From Spirochaetia bacterium (GTDB lineage: Bacteria > Spirochaetota > Spirochaetia > Treponematales > Treponemataceae), in contig CAAGIZ010000024.1 in NCBI GenBank assembly GCA_900770075.1, positions 1 to 7,023 on the forward strand: a DNA stretch of 7,023 nt, read 5' to 3'. Shown piece after piece: positions 1-5,822 of this stretch. Position 1 is the first letter of the stretch. Every line of letters begins with the position of its first letter. The notes beneath the pieces are model-generated. The model saw nothing but the letters and a program-made list of their open reading frames with translations, was not told the origin of the DNA and did not search any database. The position numbers and the translations under genes are program-made.

Positions 1-209
1 GATACGGGGATGGCATAAATGCCACCCCTGCGAGTTTCGATGCTGACGCATCAAAACTCGTTATTTACGAGTGCGCAAAAGCGCACGTCCCTGCCTGCGG
101 CAGGGATACGGGGATGGCATAAATGCCACCCCTGCGAGTTTCGATGCTGACGCATCAAAACTCGTTATTTACGAGTGCGCTAAAAGCGCACGTCCCTGCC
201 TGCGGCAGG
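1..209. repeat. Tandem array of a ~104-bp hairpin-rich unit, two full copies
   Basis: Copy 1 spans 1-104 and copy 2 spans 105-209. They are almost identical; the clear difference is one extra T in the loop of the third hairpin (gtgcgc-aaaa-gcgcac against gtgcgc-taaaa-gcgcac). Each unit is nearly all palindrome. In copy 1 these are 7-28 (tggcat/atgcca plus a GGG/CCC base), 31-60 (13-bp arms with one mismatch, loop tgac), 71-86 (6-bp arms, loop aaaa) and 89-105 (ccctgcc/ggcaggg, loop tgc). A 5-bp pairing at 57-61/67-71 could compete with the second hairpin. The array starts at the window edge and probably continues to the left. The open frames that run through it follow the repeat and look non-coding. 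Confidence 0.9.
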
Positions 210-287
210 GATTGGAAGGGCGGGCGAAGCCCGTTGCGAAGCAATGGAGCGACTAGCGGAACCCTGGAAAGCCCGTCCGCCGCCCAT
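210..287. repeat. GC-rich hairpin tail ending the tandem array
   Basis: A third unit begins at 210 but leaves the 104-bp consensus after about 3 bases and becomes a different GC-rich segment. Two small hairpins with identical gaa loops follow back to back: cgggc-gaa-gcccg (221-233) and ttgc-gaa-gcaa (234-244). Further on, 271-285 (gcccgtccgccgccc) can pair imperfectly with 218-225, which would enclose the element in one larger stem. The core resembles a segment on the opposite strand at 5767-5788, so it is likely one member of a dispersed family. The sequence turns sharply AT-rich after about 287. Confidence 0.7.
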
Positions 288-368
288 ATTCATAAAAACG
301 AAAAGAATATTTTTTGAGAAAAATTTGGATGTTTTGACCCCTGTTTTTATTTTACAACAATTTGTTAT

Positions 369-397
369 TTGTTAAATTCGGAATATGACGTTAAAAT
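369..397 (+). promoter_or_regulatory. Sigma-70-like promoter of the HD-GYP regulator
   Basis: TTGTTA (369-374) is separated by 17 bp from TAAAAT (392-397), which matches the -10 consensus at 5 of 6 positions. Transcription would start near 404, giving a leader of about 32 nt before the ATG at 436. An upstream in-frame ATG at 385 would lie inside this promoter and so would not be transcribed. An alternative -35 (TTGACC near 335) has no good -10 partner. Confidence 0.5.
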
Positions 398-425
398 TTT
401 GGCAACCGGGTTGGTACTTTGTGCC

Positions 426-429
426 AGGA
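426..429 (+). promoter_or_regulatory. Ribosome binding site that fixes the HD-GYP regulator start
   Basis: AGGA lies 6 nt before the ATG at 436. The upstream ATG at 385 has no comparable site and would add 17 residues that do not belong to a receiver domain. Confidence 0.6.
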
Positions 430-435
430 TTTTTT

Positions 436-1551
436 ATGAAAAAAATTCTTGTTGTTGATGATATAGAAATAAACCGTACTCTTTTGTCCGAGATTTTGAG
501 GGATTCCTATCAGATTCTGGAGGCTTCTGATGGGGAGCAGGCCATCGGTATTTTAAGTTCTGGAACGGAAGAAATCACCCTTGTCCTTCTTGACCTTCTC
601 ATGCCCGGAGTGGACGGTTATGCCGTCATGCAGTATATGAAGGAATCCGACGCTTTTTCCCGAATTCCTGTTGTGGTGATAAGTGCAGACGGTGATGCGG
701 AAACGGAAAGAAAATGCCTTAAAATGGGCGCTTCTGACTTTATCCGAAAGCCTTTTGACAACATAACCGTAAAAAATCGGGTAAAAAACCTGGCGGAACT
801 TTTTGTATATAAAAATCAGCTGGAAGATTTGGTTTTTGTTCAGACAGAGGGATTGAACCGTCAGAATAAAATTCTTGAGCAGCAGACTGAATACATCAAG
901 GCTGTCAATGAAAAAATAACCGAAGTTTTGGGTACCATCGTTGAATATCGGCACTTTGAAAGCGGAAACCACATAAAGAGGGTGAAGGGCTTTACAAAAA
1001 TTCTTGCAGAAAATATTGCTGAAAGATATCCGGAGTACGGCTTGAATTCAAAAAAAATCGGAGTCATCTCTGATGCCAGTGCCCTTCACGACATAGGAAA
1101 AATCGCCATAAGGGATTCAATTCTCTTGAAGCCTGGAAAACTTACTGTGGACGAATTTGCCCAGATTAAGGAACATACAACTAAGGGTTACGAAATGCTC
1201 TGCCGTTTTACGGAAGCCTGGGATGAAGATTATGCTGATGCTTCAAAAAAAATCTGCCGCTGGCACCATGAGCGGTATGACGGCAAAGGGTATCCTGACG
1301 GTTTGAAGGGTGAAGAAATTCCTGTGGAAGCCCAGATTGTTTCCATTGCCGACGTGTACGATGCCCTGACCACAAAGCGGGTCTACAAAGCGGCCTTTGA
1401 AATGGACAAGGCCTTCGATATGGTCGTAAACGGTGAATGTGGCGTCTTTTCTCCAAAAATCCTGAACTGCTTTCGGGAGGCAAAGCCTATGTTTGAGTAT
1501 CTGGCAAAAAGATTTAAGGAAGCCGATGTGGAGTCTTACAGCAGGTTTTAG
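436..1551 (+). CDS. Response regulator with HD-GYP cyclic-di-GMP phosphodiesterase domain
   Basis: The protein has 371 aa from the ATG at 436, where MKKILVVDD is a textbook receiver-domain N-terminus. Residues 1-122 form the receiver: acidic pair D8/D9, phospho-acceptor D53 (in LLDLLMPG), S83 and K105 (in RKPF). A likely helical linker (about 123-160) leads to an HD-GYP domain at about 160-365. All the usual metal-site residues are visible: E175 and H179, HDIGK at 218-222, H247, the HHE at 277-279, the GKGYP loop at 283-287, and D306 in ADVYDAL. Known members hydrolyse cyclic-di-GMP to pGpG or GMP in the cytoplasm, under control of receiver phosphorylation. There is no membrane segment or kinase domain, so phosphate must come from a partner; the HPt protein encoded 40 nt downstream is the obvious candidate. 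Phosphodiesterase activity is inferred from intact motifs; the partner is inferred from adjacency. Confidence 0.95.
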   Translation: MKKILVVDDIEINRTLLSEILRDSYQILEASDGEQAIGILSSGTEEITLVLLDLLMPGVDGYAVMQYMKESDAFSRIPVVVISADGDAETERKCLKMGASDFIRKPFDNITVKNRVKNLAELFVYKNQLEDLVFVQTEGLNRQNKILEQQTEYIKAVNEKITEVLGTIVEYRHFESGNHIKRVKGFTKILAENIAERYPEYGLNSKKIGVISDASALHDIGKIAIRDSILLKPGKLTVDEFAQIKEHTTKGYEMLCRFTEAWDEDYADASKKICRWHHERYDGKGYPDGLKGEEIPVEAQIVSIADVYDALTTKRVYKAAFEMDKAFDMVVNGECGVFSPKILNCFREAKPMFEYLAKRFKEADVESYSRF

Positions 1552-1578
1552 CCGGTGATTTTTGAGTGTGCGATTTTT

Positions 1579-1584
1579 GAGGGG
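1579..1584 (+). promoter_or_regulatory. Shine-Dalgarno site selecting a TTG start for the HPt gene
   Basis: GAGGGG ends 7 nt before the TTG at 1592. No ATG is available near the N-terminus, and this is the best-spaced purine-rich site. A second, weaker option (AGGGTG before the TTG at 1610) would shorten the protein by 6 residues. Confidence 0.6.
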
Positions 1585-1591
1585 CGTAAAA

Positions 1592-1978
1592 TTGAACAGG
1601 GTGAATGATTTGAATAATCAGAACGTACCGAAAATACAGAAAGCCTACGAAAAATGCGGGTGCAATTATGCCGATGCTCTGGAAAGGTTTGGAAGCGAAA
1701 CTCTGGTAGAAAAAATTGCCTTAAAATTTTTAGATGATGACAGTTTTTCTGTTCTGGAAGAAAAAATGAAGGGCGATGACATTTATGAAAAATTCCGGGC
1801 AGCTCACGGTTTTAAAGGAGTCTGTGCAAATCTTGGTTTTTCCTCGCTTTTTGAGCTGGCTTCGGAGCTTACGGAAAAATTCCGGGCTGGGCAGACAGAG
1901 GGAACTTCTGAAATTTTTAAAGAGCTTAAAAACCGTCAGGAAATTTTGACCGGGGCTTTGAGGGAAGCGGCGGACTGA
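1592..1978 (+). CDS. Stand-alone HPt (histidine phosphotransfer) protein
   Basis: This is a small soluble protein of 128 aa from a TTG start at 1592; a longer reading from TTG 1562 is possible but lacks a good ribosome site. It is a single HPt four-helix-bundle domain. The phospho-histidine is H72 in AAHGFKGVCANLG, matching the family pattern AHxLKGxxxNLG, with K75 and G76 in their normal places. The N-terminal part (YEKCGCNYADALERFGSE, about 19-36) matches the helix that usually precedes this domain. HPt proteins carry phosphate between a hybrid kinase and a receiver. Placed 40 nt after the HD-GYP regulator and on the same strand, it probably shares its transcript and passes phosphate to or from D53 of that protein. 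No kinase is encoded in the window, so the upstream donor is elsewhere. Family assignment is firm; pathway direction is inferred. Confidence 0.88.
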   Translation: MNRVNDLNNQNVPKIQKAYEKCGCNYADALERFGSETLVEKIALKFLDDDSFSVLEEKMKGDDIYEKFRAAHGFKGVCANLGFSSLFELASELTEKFRAGQTEGTSEIFKELKNRQEILTGALREAAD

Positions 1979-1996
1979 GGTTAGTGTTCTTTTAAA

Positions 1997-2030
1997 AACT
2001 CATTTTTGCCCTTTTGTTTTGAGGTGCCGG
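1997..2030. repeat. Diverged copy of the palindromic repeat found at 6953-6986
   Basis: Aligned without gaps, these 34 bases match 6953-6986 at about 27 positions, including aactc at the left, ttgcc in the middle and gaggtgc at the right. The 13-bp perfect inverted repeat of the other copy is not preserved here. It sits in the 63-bp gap between the convergent ends of the HPt and pseudouridine-synthase genes. Confidence 0.5.
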
Positions 2031-2054
2031 CTTTTTGCTTTTTAAAAATCCGGC
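2026..2054. terminator. Possible stem-loop between convergent genes
   Basis: gccgg (2026-2030) pairs with ccggc (2050-2054), and inside it, after one mismatch, ttttt (2032-2036) pairs with aaaaa (2044-2048). The loop is 7 nt. It overlaps the stop codon of the minus-strand gene. No clear U-run follows on either strand, so a role as an intrinsic terminator is only a possibility. Confidence 0.25.
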
Positions 2055-3433
2055 GGGCAGGAGAAGTGCATCCTTTCTTTTGTTTCCGGATGCGTAAAGG
2101 ACAGTTCCGAAGCGTGGAGAAGCAGCCTTTCTCTCTGTTCGCAGTGACCGTAAAGGGTGTCTCCTACAATCGGAACTCCAAAGCCGTGGCTGTCTGCGGC
2201 GGCTAGCCTTAACTGGTGGGTGCGTCCTGTATGGGGAATAAAACTTACCCTTGTTACCGGCCGGCGGGAACTGTCCGGTGCGGTGTAGTATTCGACGTTT
2301 TCTATCTGCCATTGGGTAACGGCTTTTTTACCGCAGTCGGCATCCCAAATTTGATGCGGTCTGTTTTCCGGATCCAGCCGGAAAAAGAGTTCCATTGTTC
2401 CGCTTTGAGCTATTCCCTTTTTTGCAAGAATTCCGTCCACCAGGGCAATGTATTTTTTCTGTACTTTCCTGGCTTCAAACTGGCGGTTAAGTTCCCTGTG
2501 GGCTTCTTTTGTAAAGGCAAGAACTAAAAGGCCGCTGGTTTCCATGTCGAGCCTGTGTACTGAAGGCTGGTCTATGCAATTTGGGAAGAGCCTTTTTACC
2601 CTGTTTACGATGCAGTCCTGTTTTTCCGGACCCCGTCCCGGTACGCTTAAAACGCCGCTCTGTTTGTTTACTACGATTATGTCCTTGTCCCGATATAAAA
2701 TCTTAAGCCCCAAAATTGAAGGAAGAATGAGGGCACAGCGGCTGTCGCAGGGAGGAAAAAGTTCTGGTTCCGGCCGGGAGAATAGGGTGGGGGAAGAGTA
2801 ATCCGATGAAAAGGAACAGCGGGGCTTTGCAGTTTTTTCTTCCAGACTGAAGTGGATTTTTGTTTCTGCAAGGCTCAGGGGGGTGAGTGAGTGTTCAAAG
2901 GCAAAGCTTAGCAGTTTGGGAGCGCAGCAGTCTCCTGTGCCTGTAGGGGGAAGTTTTTTTGTTTTATCGTAGTTTAAGATTTCCAGAAGCTGGCGGCTTT
3001 TTCCGTCTGCACAGAAAAAACTGTAGCTTTTAAAAACCTTAAGCAGGGACTGGCCACAGAGTTTTTCCCGTAATTTTTTCAGTTCTGCTGCTTTTTGCGG
3101 GGAAGCTTCCGTTTTTATTTTATCGGTGAGCTGGTGAATTTCTAAATCGTTTTTTTCCAGGGCGGAGAAGATTTGACCGGAAGAAACCAGCGGTTCTATG
3201 AACTGAGCCGGAAGCTGTCCTTCAAGACGGCAGCTTATGCCCGAAACAGTTATAAACTGCTGCAGGGTGCCGTCTTCCTTCTGGCATACCAAAGCACCCA
3301 GCATTACAAGGGAAGTGTTCCGTCCGTCGGAGGGATTTGAATCACGCTTTAATATTATAGAGCCGTCGTTTAAGCCGTTCATAACCTTGCTGAGCAAAAC
3401 GGCGGCCTGTTTCTGGTCAAAAGGTGGAAACAA
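2042..3433 (-). CDS. RluA-family pseudouridine synthase with long N-terminal domain
   Basis: The protein has 463 aa from a TTG start at 3433. Residues about 240-463 are a complete RluA-type catalytic domain: VVNKQSGVLSVPG (254-266), the HRLDMETSGLLV motif with catalytic D296, KKY (326-328), GRTHQLR (403-409) and GDTLYGH (424-430). These enzymes isomerise uridine to pseudouridine in rRNA or tRNA. The first ~235 residues are not an S4 domain, which short RluA enzymes often carry. They hold a motif at 162-190 (PPTGTGDCCAPKLL, then LAE) and a Cys-x3-Cys at 229-233 preceding the catalytic core. I recall the same arrangement in long RluA-family proteins of gamma-proteobacteria, where its role is unclear. 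The S1-protein stop lies 2 nt upstream and no strong ribosome site is present, so translation is probably coupled. The first ATG (codon 18) has a poorly spaced ribosome site. The target uridine cannot be told from sequence. Confidence 0.93.
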   Translation of the reverse strand: MFPPFDQKQAAVLLSKVMNGLNDGSIILKRDSNPSDGRNTSLVMLGALVCQKEDGTLQQFITVSGISCRLEGQLPAQFIEPLVSSGQIFSALEKNDLEIHQLTDKIKTEASPQKAAELKKLREKLCGQSLLKVFKSYSFFCADGKSRQLLEILNYDKTKKLPPTGTGDCCAPKLLSFAFEHSLTPLSLAETKIHFSLEEKTAKPRCSFSSDYSSPTLFSRPEPELFPPCDSRCALILPSILGLKILYRDKDIIVVNKQSGVLSVPGRGPEKQDCIVNRVKRLFPNCIDQPSVHRLDMETSGLLVLAFTKEAHRELNRQFEARKVQKKYIALVDGILAKKGIAQSGTMELFFRLDPENRPHQIWDADCGKKAVTQWQIENVEYYTAPDSSRRPVTRVSFIPHTGRTHQLRLAAADSHGFGVPIVGDTLYGHCEQRERLLLHASELSFTHPETKERMHFSCPPDF

Positions 3434-3435
3434 CT

Positions 3436-4554
3436 TTACTTTTTAAGCAGGGCTGCAAAAGGGTTGTAGGTGTCGGTGTAACTGTACACGTCAGAATCCT
3501 GATTTTGCAGATACTTTTCTGCTTCCTCGTCCTGTTCTGCAGAAGTTGCCGGAGAGAGGGAAATTCTTCTGTTCGGGGCGTCTATTTTCTGGATAACGGC
3601 ATCGAATTCTTCCCCGATTTTGAACTTTTTGCTTAGGTTTGTATTTGCGCTGACGTTTTCCAGTTCGCTTATGTGAACAAGACCGTCGATACCAGGCAGG
3701 ATGTTTACGAAAAGACCAAAGCCTGCTATGCGGGCAATTTTTCCGCTTATTTTCTGACCCGGCTTGAGTGTCTCCGTTACGCTGTCCCACGGGTCTTTTT
3801 CAAGAGCTTTCATGCTCAGGCTTACTTTTGAGCGGTCAGGGTGCTGGAAATTCCAGTCTGCTTTTAAAATCTTTGCTTCGATTTTCTGTCCGACGCTCAG
3901 AACTTCGGAAACCTCGGCTACACGCTGGTGGCTTATTTCGCTTATGGGAAGCAGGGCCTGAAAACCTTCAATGTCCACGAAGGCACCATAGGACTGGAGG
4001 GATTTGACCGTGCCTGTTACGGTGCTGCCTTCTTTAAGTTTTTCGGAAAGTATGTTTACCTTTTCGTTTTCTGCTGTTTCTTCCAGTTTTCTGTTGGAGA
4101 GGATTATGTTTTTTCCTTCGTTTTTGTACTCTGTGATGAGAAAACTTATGTTCCTGCCCAGATACTCTGCCGGTTCAAGCCGGTTTTTGTAGCCCATCTG
4201 GCTGTAAGGGCAGAAAGCCCTGATCTGACCAACCTTTACTTCAAAGCCGCCCTTTATTTCTTTTTCTACCCGTCCTTCTACCGGAAGACCGCTCTTCCAT
4301 GCGTTTTCCAGTATGCCGGATTCAGCGTTTTCGCCTTTTATCCTTGCCGTAAAGTGGAGTTCATCGGATTTAGAACCGGCAAAATAAACCTTGACCCTGT
4401 CTCCTTCTTTTACAGTGCAGTTTCCGTTTTCGTCGGTAAAGTCTGCCTTGTCCACAAACCCTTCGCTTTTAAGCCCAAGGTCGATAAAAACCGTGTCGCC
4501 TGAAATCTGTACAACGGTTGTTTCAATTTCGTCACCCGGAGTGAATTTTGTCAT
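3436..4554 (-). CDS. Four-domain S1 RNA-binding protein (ribosomal S1-like)
   Basis: The protein has 372 aa from the ATG at 4554 (MTKFTPGDEIETT). Four consecutive S1/OB-fold domains are visible: about 5-75 (GDTVFIDLGLKSEGFV), 87-157 (GGFEVKVGQIRAFCPYSQM), 168-252 (YGAFVDIEGFQALLPISEIS) and 261-335 (GFGLFVNILPGIDGLVHISE). The tail of about 37 residues is acidic, then polar. Domains 3 and 4 are the most canonical. It is shorter than full-length ribosomal S1 and resembles free-standing four-domain S1 paralogues such as Bacillus YpfD, so I give no gene symbol. It probably binds mRNA or the ribosome in the cytoplasm. The reading frame extends upstream to a TTG at 4644 and an ATG at 4617, but both lie in the promoter. 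The gene is first in an apparent operon with the pseudouridine synthase, fitting a role in translation or RNA metabolism. Confidence 0.93.
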   Translation of the reverse strand: MTKFTPGDEIETTVVQISGDTVFIDLGLKSEGFVDKADFTDENGNCTVKEGDRVKVYFAGSKSDELHFTARIKGENAESGILENAWKSGLPVEGRVEKEIKGGFEVKVGQIRAFCPYSQMGYKNRLEPAEYLGRNISFLITEYKNEGKNIILSNRKLEETAENEKVNILSEKLKEGSTVTGTVKSLQSYGAFVDIEGFQALLPISEISHQRVAEVSEVLSVGQKIEAKILKADWNFQHPDRSKVSLSMKALEKDPWDSVTETLKPGQKISGKIARIAGFGLFVNILPGIDGLVHISELENVSANTNLSKKFKIGEEFDAVIQKIDAPNRRISLSPATSAEQDEEAEKYLQNQDSDVYSYTDTYNPFAALLKK

Positions 4555-4563
4555 TTTTGCAAT

Positions 4564-4569
4564 TTCCTT
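4564..4569 (-). promoter_or_regulatory. Ribosome binding site for the S1-domain gene
   Basis: AAGGAA on the minus strand lies 9 nt before the ATG at 4554. Just upstream in the leader, gcggc-tg-gccgc (4577-4588) could form a small tight hairpin. The candidate start at 4617 has no ribosome site. Confidence 0.6.
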
Positions 4570-4615
4570 TTTTTGTGCGGCTGGCCGCCATAAGGGCAAC
4601 CTGCATTTTTTTTCC

Positions 4616-4644
4616 ATTCTACAGCCAAAACAGATTTTTTTCAA
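4616..4644 (-). promoter_or_regulatory. Sigma-70-like promoter of the S1-rluA operon
   Basis: On the minus strand TTGAAA (4639-4644, 5 of 6 to consensus) is followed after exactly 17 bp by TAGAAT (4616-4621, 5 of 6). Transcription would start near 4609, giving a leader of about 55 nt. The upstream edge of the promoter abuts the minisatellite, which ends about 10 bp away. Confidence 0.65.
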
Positions 4645-4654
4645 ACGACCCCGT

Positions 4655-4831
4655 GCGCCCCTTAGACCGAAGATGCTTGTTCCGACCGAAGATGTGCTCC
4701 AGACCGAAGATGCCCGTTCCGACCGAAGATGCGCCCCTAGACCGAAGATGCTCGTTCCGACCGCCCAATGCGCCCCTTAGACCGAAGTTGCCCGTTTTGA
4801 CAACACAATGCCCTGTCAGACCGAAGACTCC
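4655..4831. repeat. Minisatellite of ~19-bp half-units in a 37-40-bp higher-order repeat
   Basis: The core gaccgaagatg recurs at 4665, 4684, 4702, 4721 and 4740. Degenerate copies follow at 4759, 4780, 4799 and 4819, so the spacing is 18-21 bp throughout. Alternate cores have different flanks (cag or tag before odd copies, ttccg before even copies), giving a 37-40-bp higher-order unit with boundaries near 4655, 4694, 4731, 4770 and 4810. Decay increases toward 4831. The units are direct repeats with no strong dyads, and the variable unit lengths are not multiples of three, so it is non-coding. It fills most of the gap between the nudC stop and the S1 promoter. An 8-C tract (4830-4837) closes it. 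Confidence 0.88.
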
Positions 4832-4850
4832 CCCCCCAGACAGCGGACTG

Positions 4851-5633
4851 TTACAAAAGACCGTGAATCAAATTGTAGGCAACGGAGCCGGGCGCCGGAA
4901 TTTTCGGAAGGTTTTCTTTATCAAACCACTGAGCCTGCTTCAGTTCTTCCATCTGAACCTGAATTTCTCCCCTTTCCCATTCGCAGTAAAAGGCCAGCAT
5001 AAGCTGATCCGGAAAAGGCCAGGACTGACTTCCCGCATACCGCACGTTTTTTACCGTCAGCCCCGTTTCTTCCCTTACCTCCCGGACAACAGTCTGTTCG
5101 ATGGTTTCCCCCGCTTCCACAAACCCAGCAATGCAGGAAAAAACACCGTCGTTACGGTTCTGATGTTCCGCAAGAAGAATTTTTTCTCCCTTCCTCACCA
5201 AAATTATCACGGCAGGCTCAATCTGCGGAAAATACTGCCTGTCGCAGTTTGTACAGACCCGTGCCACAAGGTGTTCATCGTCCTTAAGTGGAAAACCGCA
5301 ACAGGAACAGAATCTTTTAGTCTTGCGGAAATTTAAAAGTCCTCTGGCTCTGGAAGCCTTTGTTATGACAGAAGGGGTTTGCCTTTGTTCCCAAAAAAAT
5401 TCCCTCAGAGGAATTTCTTCACAGCCGGCAGGAACAGGACAGTCTTTTTCAAGTTCAACAGCCGTAAAATCGTATTCTTCATCGTTAAACCAGTCCGAAG
5501 CCACGTTAAGTTCAAGACATTTAGCCAGAACTCCCTGGTCAGGAAGCTGCCCGTTCTGCAGGATTATCCTGTTTCCGCAGAAAATAAAATGTCCTTTAAG
5601 AAAAAAAGTCAGTTTGTTAGAAACAAGTGCCAT
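4851..5633 (-). CDS. nudC: NADH pyrophosphatase / RNA deNADding enzyme NudC
   Basis: The protein has 260 aa from the ATG at 5633, close to the size of E. coli NudC. An N-terminal domain (1-105) is followed by a four-cysteine zinc ribbon (C109, C112, C127, C130) and the FPQIEPAVI stretch. The Nudix box runs from G170 to L192: G-x5-E-x7-REVREETGL, matching the consensus without exception. The family-specific motif SQSWPFP at 202-208 separates NudC from other Nudix enzymes (usual form SQPWPFP; one Pro is Ser here). The enzyme hydrolyses NAD(H) to NMN(H) plus AMP and in known cases removes NAD caps from RNA. The frame is open up to a GTG at 5699, but those 22 extra residues overlap the promoter and are unlike the family. 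It stands alone between omptin-like and S1 genes, each gap carrying repeats, so it is probably monocistronic. Confidence 0.95.
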   Translation of the reverse strand: MALVSNKLTFFLKGHFIFCGNRIILQNGQLPDQGVLAKCLELNVASDWFNDEEYDFTAVELEKDCPVPAGCEEIPLREFFWEQRQTPSVITKASRARGLLNFRKTKRFCSCCGFPLKDDEHLVARVCTNCDRQYFPQIEPAVIILVRKGEKILLAEHQNRNDGVFSCIAGFVEAGETIEQTVVREVREETGLTVKNVRYAGSQSWPFPDQLMLAFYCEWERGEIQVQMEELKQAQWFDKENLPKIPAPGSVAYNLIHGLL

Positions 5634-5639
5634 ATAAAG

Positions 5640-5683
5640 ATGATAGCACGAAAAATCAGTTTTAGAGAAAAAAAGTTTTTTTT
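5640..5683 (-). promoter_or_regulatory. Extended -10 promoter of nudC with AT-rich upstream element
   Basis: On the minus strand TGCTATCAT forms an extended -10 (hexamer 5640-5645). The -35 position (TCTCTA) is poor, as is common with extended -10 promoters. An A/T block at 5668-5683 (T8 and A7 runs around one G) falls about 35-50 bp upstream of the expected start, where UP elements lie. Transcription would start at or within a base or two of the A of the nudC ATG, and no Shine-Dalgarno sequence is present. Confidence 0.45.
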
Positions 5684-5699
5684 GAAAGGTATGGAGCAC

Positions 5700-5811
5700 A
5701 TCCGCCGTCTCGCCGTCCCTGCGCAGTTCCGGCGTCGGGGCGCCTTCATTCCTCCGCGCACGCAGTTTGCTTCGGAACGGCTTCGCCGCTGCTCCGGCCC
5801 GGGCTGGGTTT
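5700..5811. repeat. GC-rich intergenic island, related to the tail at 210-287
   Basis: This stretch is strikingly GC-rich beside AT-rich flanks. Its 5767-5788 (ttgcttcggaacggcttcgccg) matches the reverse complement of 221-244 apart from two missing G/C bases and one or two changes. It includes the same ttc/gaa-loop hairpin (cggc-ttc-gccg, 5779-5789). Beyond the core both elements continue with gcgga..aa and then a run of gcgcc/cgccg. No plausible gene or start signal lies inside. Together with the nudC promoter it fills the gap from 5634 to 5822. Confidence 0.55.
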
Positions 5812-5822
5812 TTCTGAAGAAA

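Noticed and set aside
1..209. CRISPR array
   Set aside because: The repeats are ~104 bp and directly abut one another, with no unique spacers and no cas genes nearby.
71..317. Two overlapping open frames of 61 and 64 codons within the repeat region
   Set aside because: They follow the palindromic repeat copy by copy, have no ribosome sites, and their peptides only mirror the repeat.
385..435. Upstream ATG start for the HD-GYP regulator
   Set aside because: It lies inside the proposed promoter, lacks a ribosome site, and adds 17 residues before the canonical receiver N-terminus.
1557..1581. Direct repeat gatttttgag (1557-1566 and 1572-1581) before the HPt gene
   Set aside because: It is only two copies of an AT-rich decamer, and the second is explained by the ribosome site. 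There is no promoter logic.
3928..4503. 191-codon plus-strand open frame opposite the S1 gene
   Set aside because: It is Phe/Val/Ser-rich low-information sequence antisense to four clear S1 domains, with no family resemblance.
4555..4644. N-terminal extension of the S1-domain protein from TTG 4644 or ATG 4617
   Set aside because: Both codons overlap the -35 and -10 of the promoter. The extension is Cys/Lys-rich and not S1-like, and the ATG at 4554 has a good ribosome site.
4391..5336. Plus-strand open frames through the minisatellite and antisense to nudC
   Set aside because: Unit lengths of 37-40 bp shift the frame between copies, the peptides are Pro/Arg repeats with no family resemblance, and both flanks are strong minus-strand genes.
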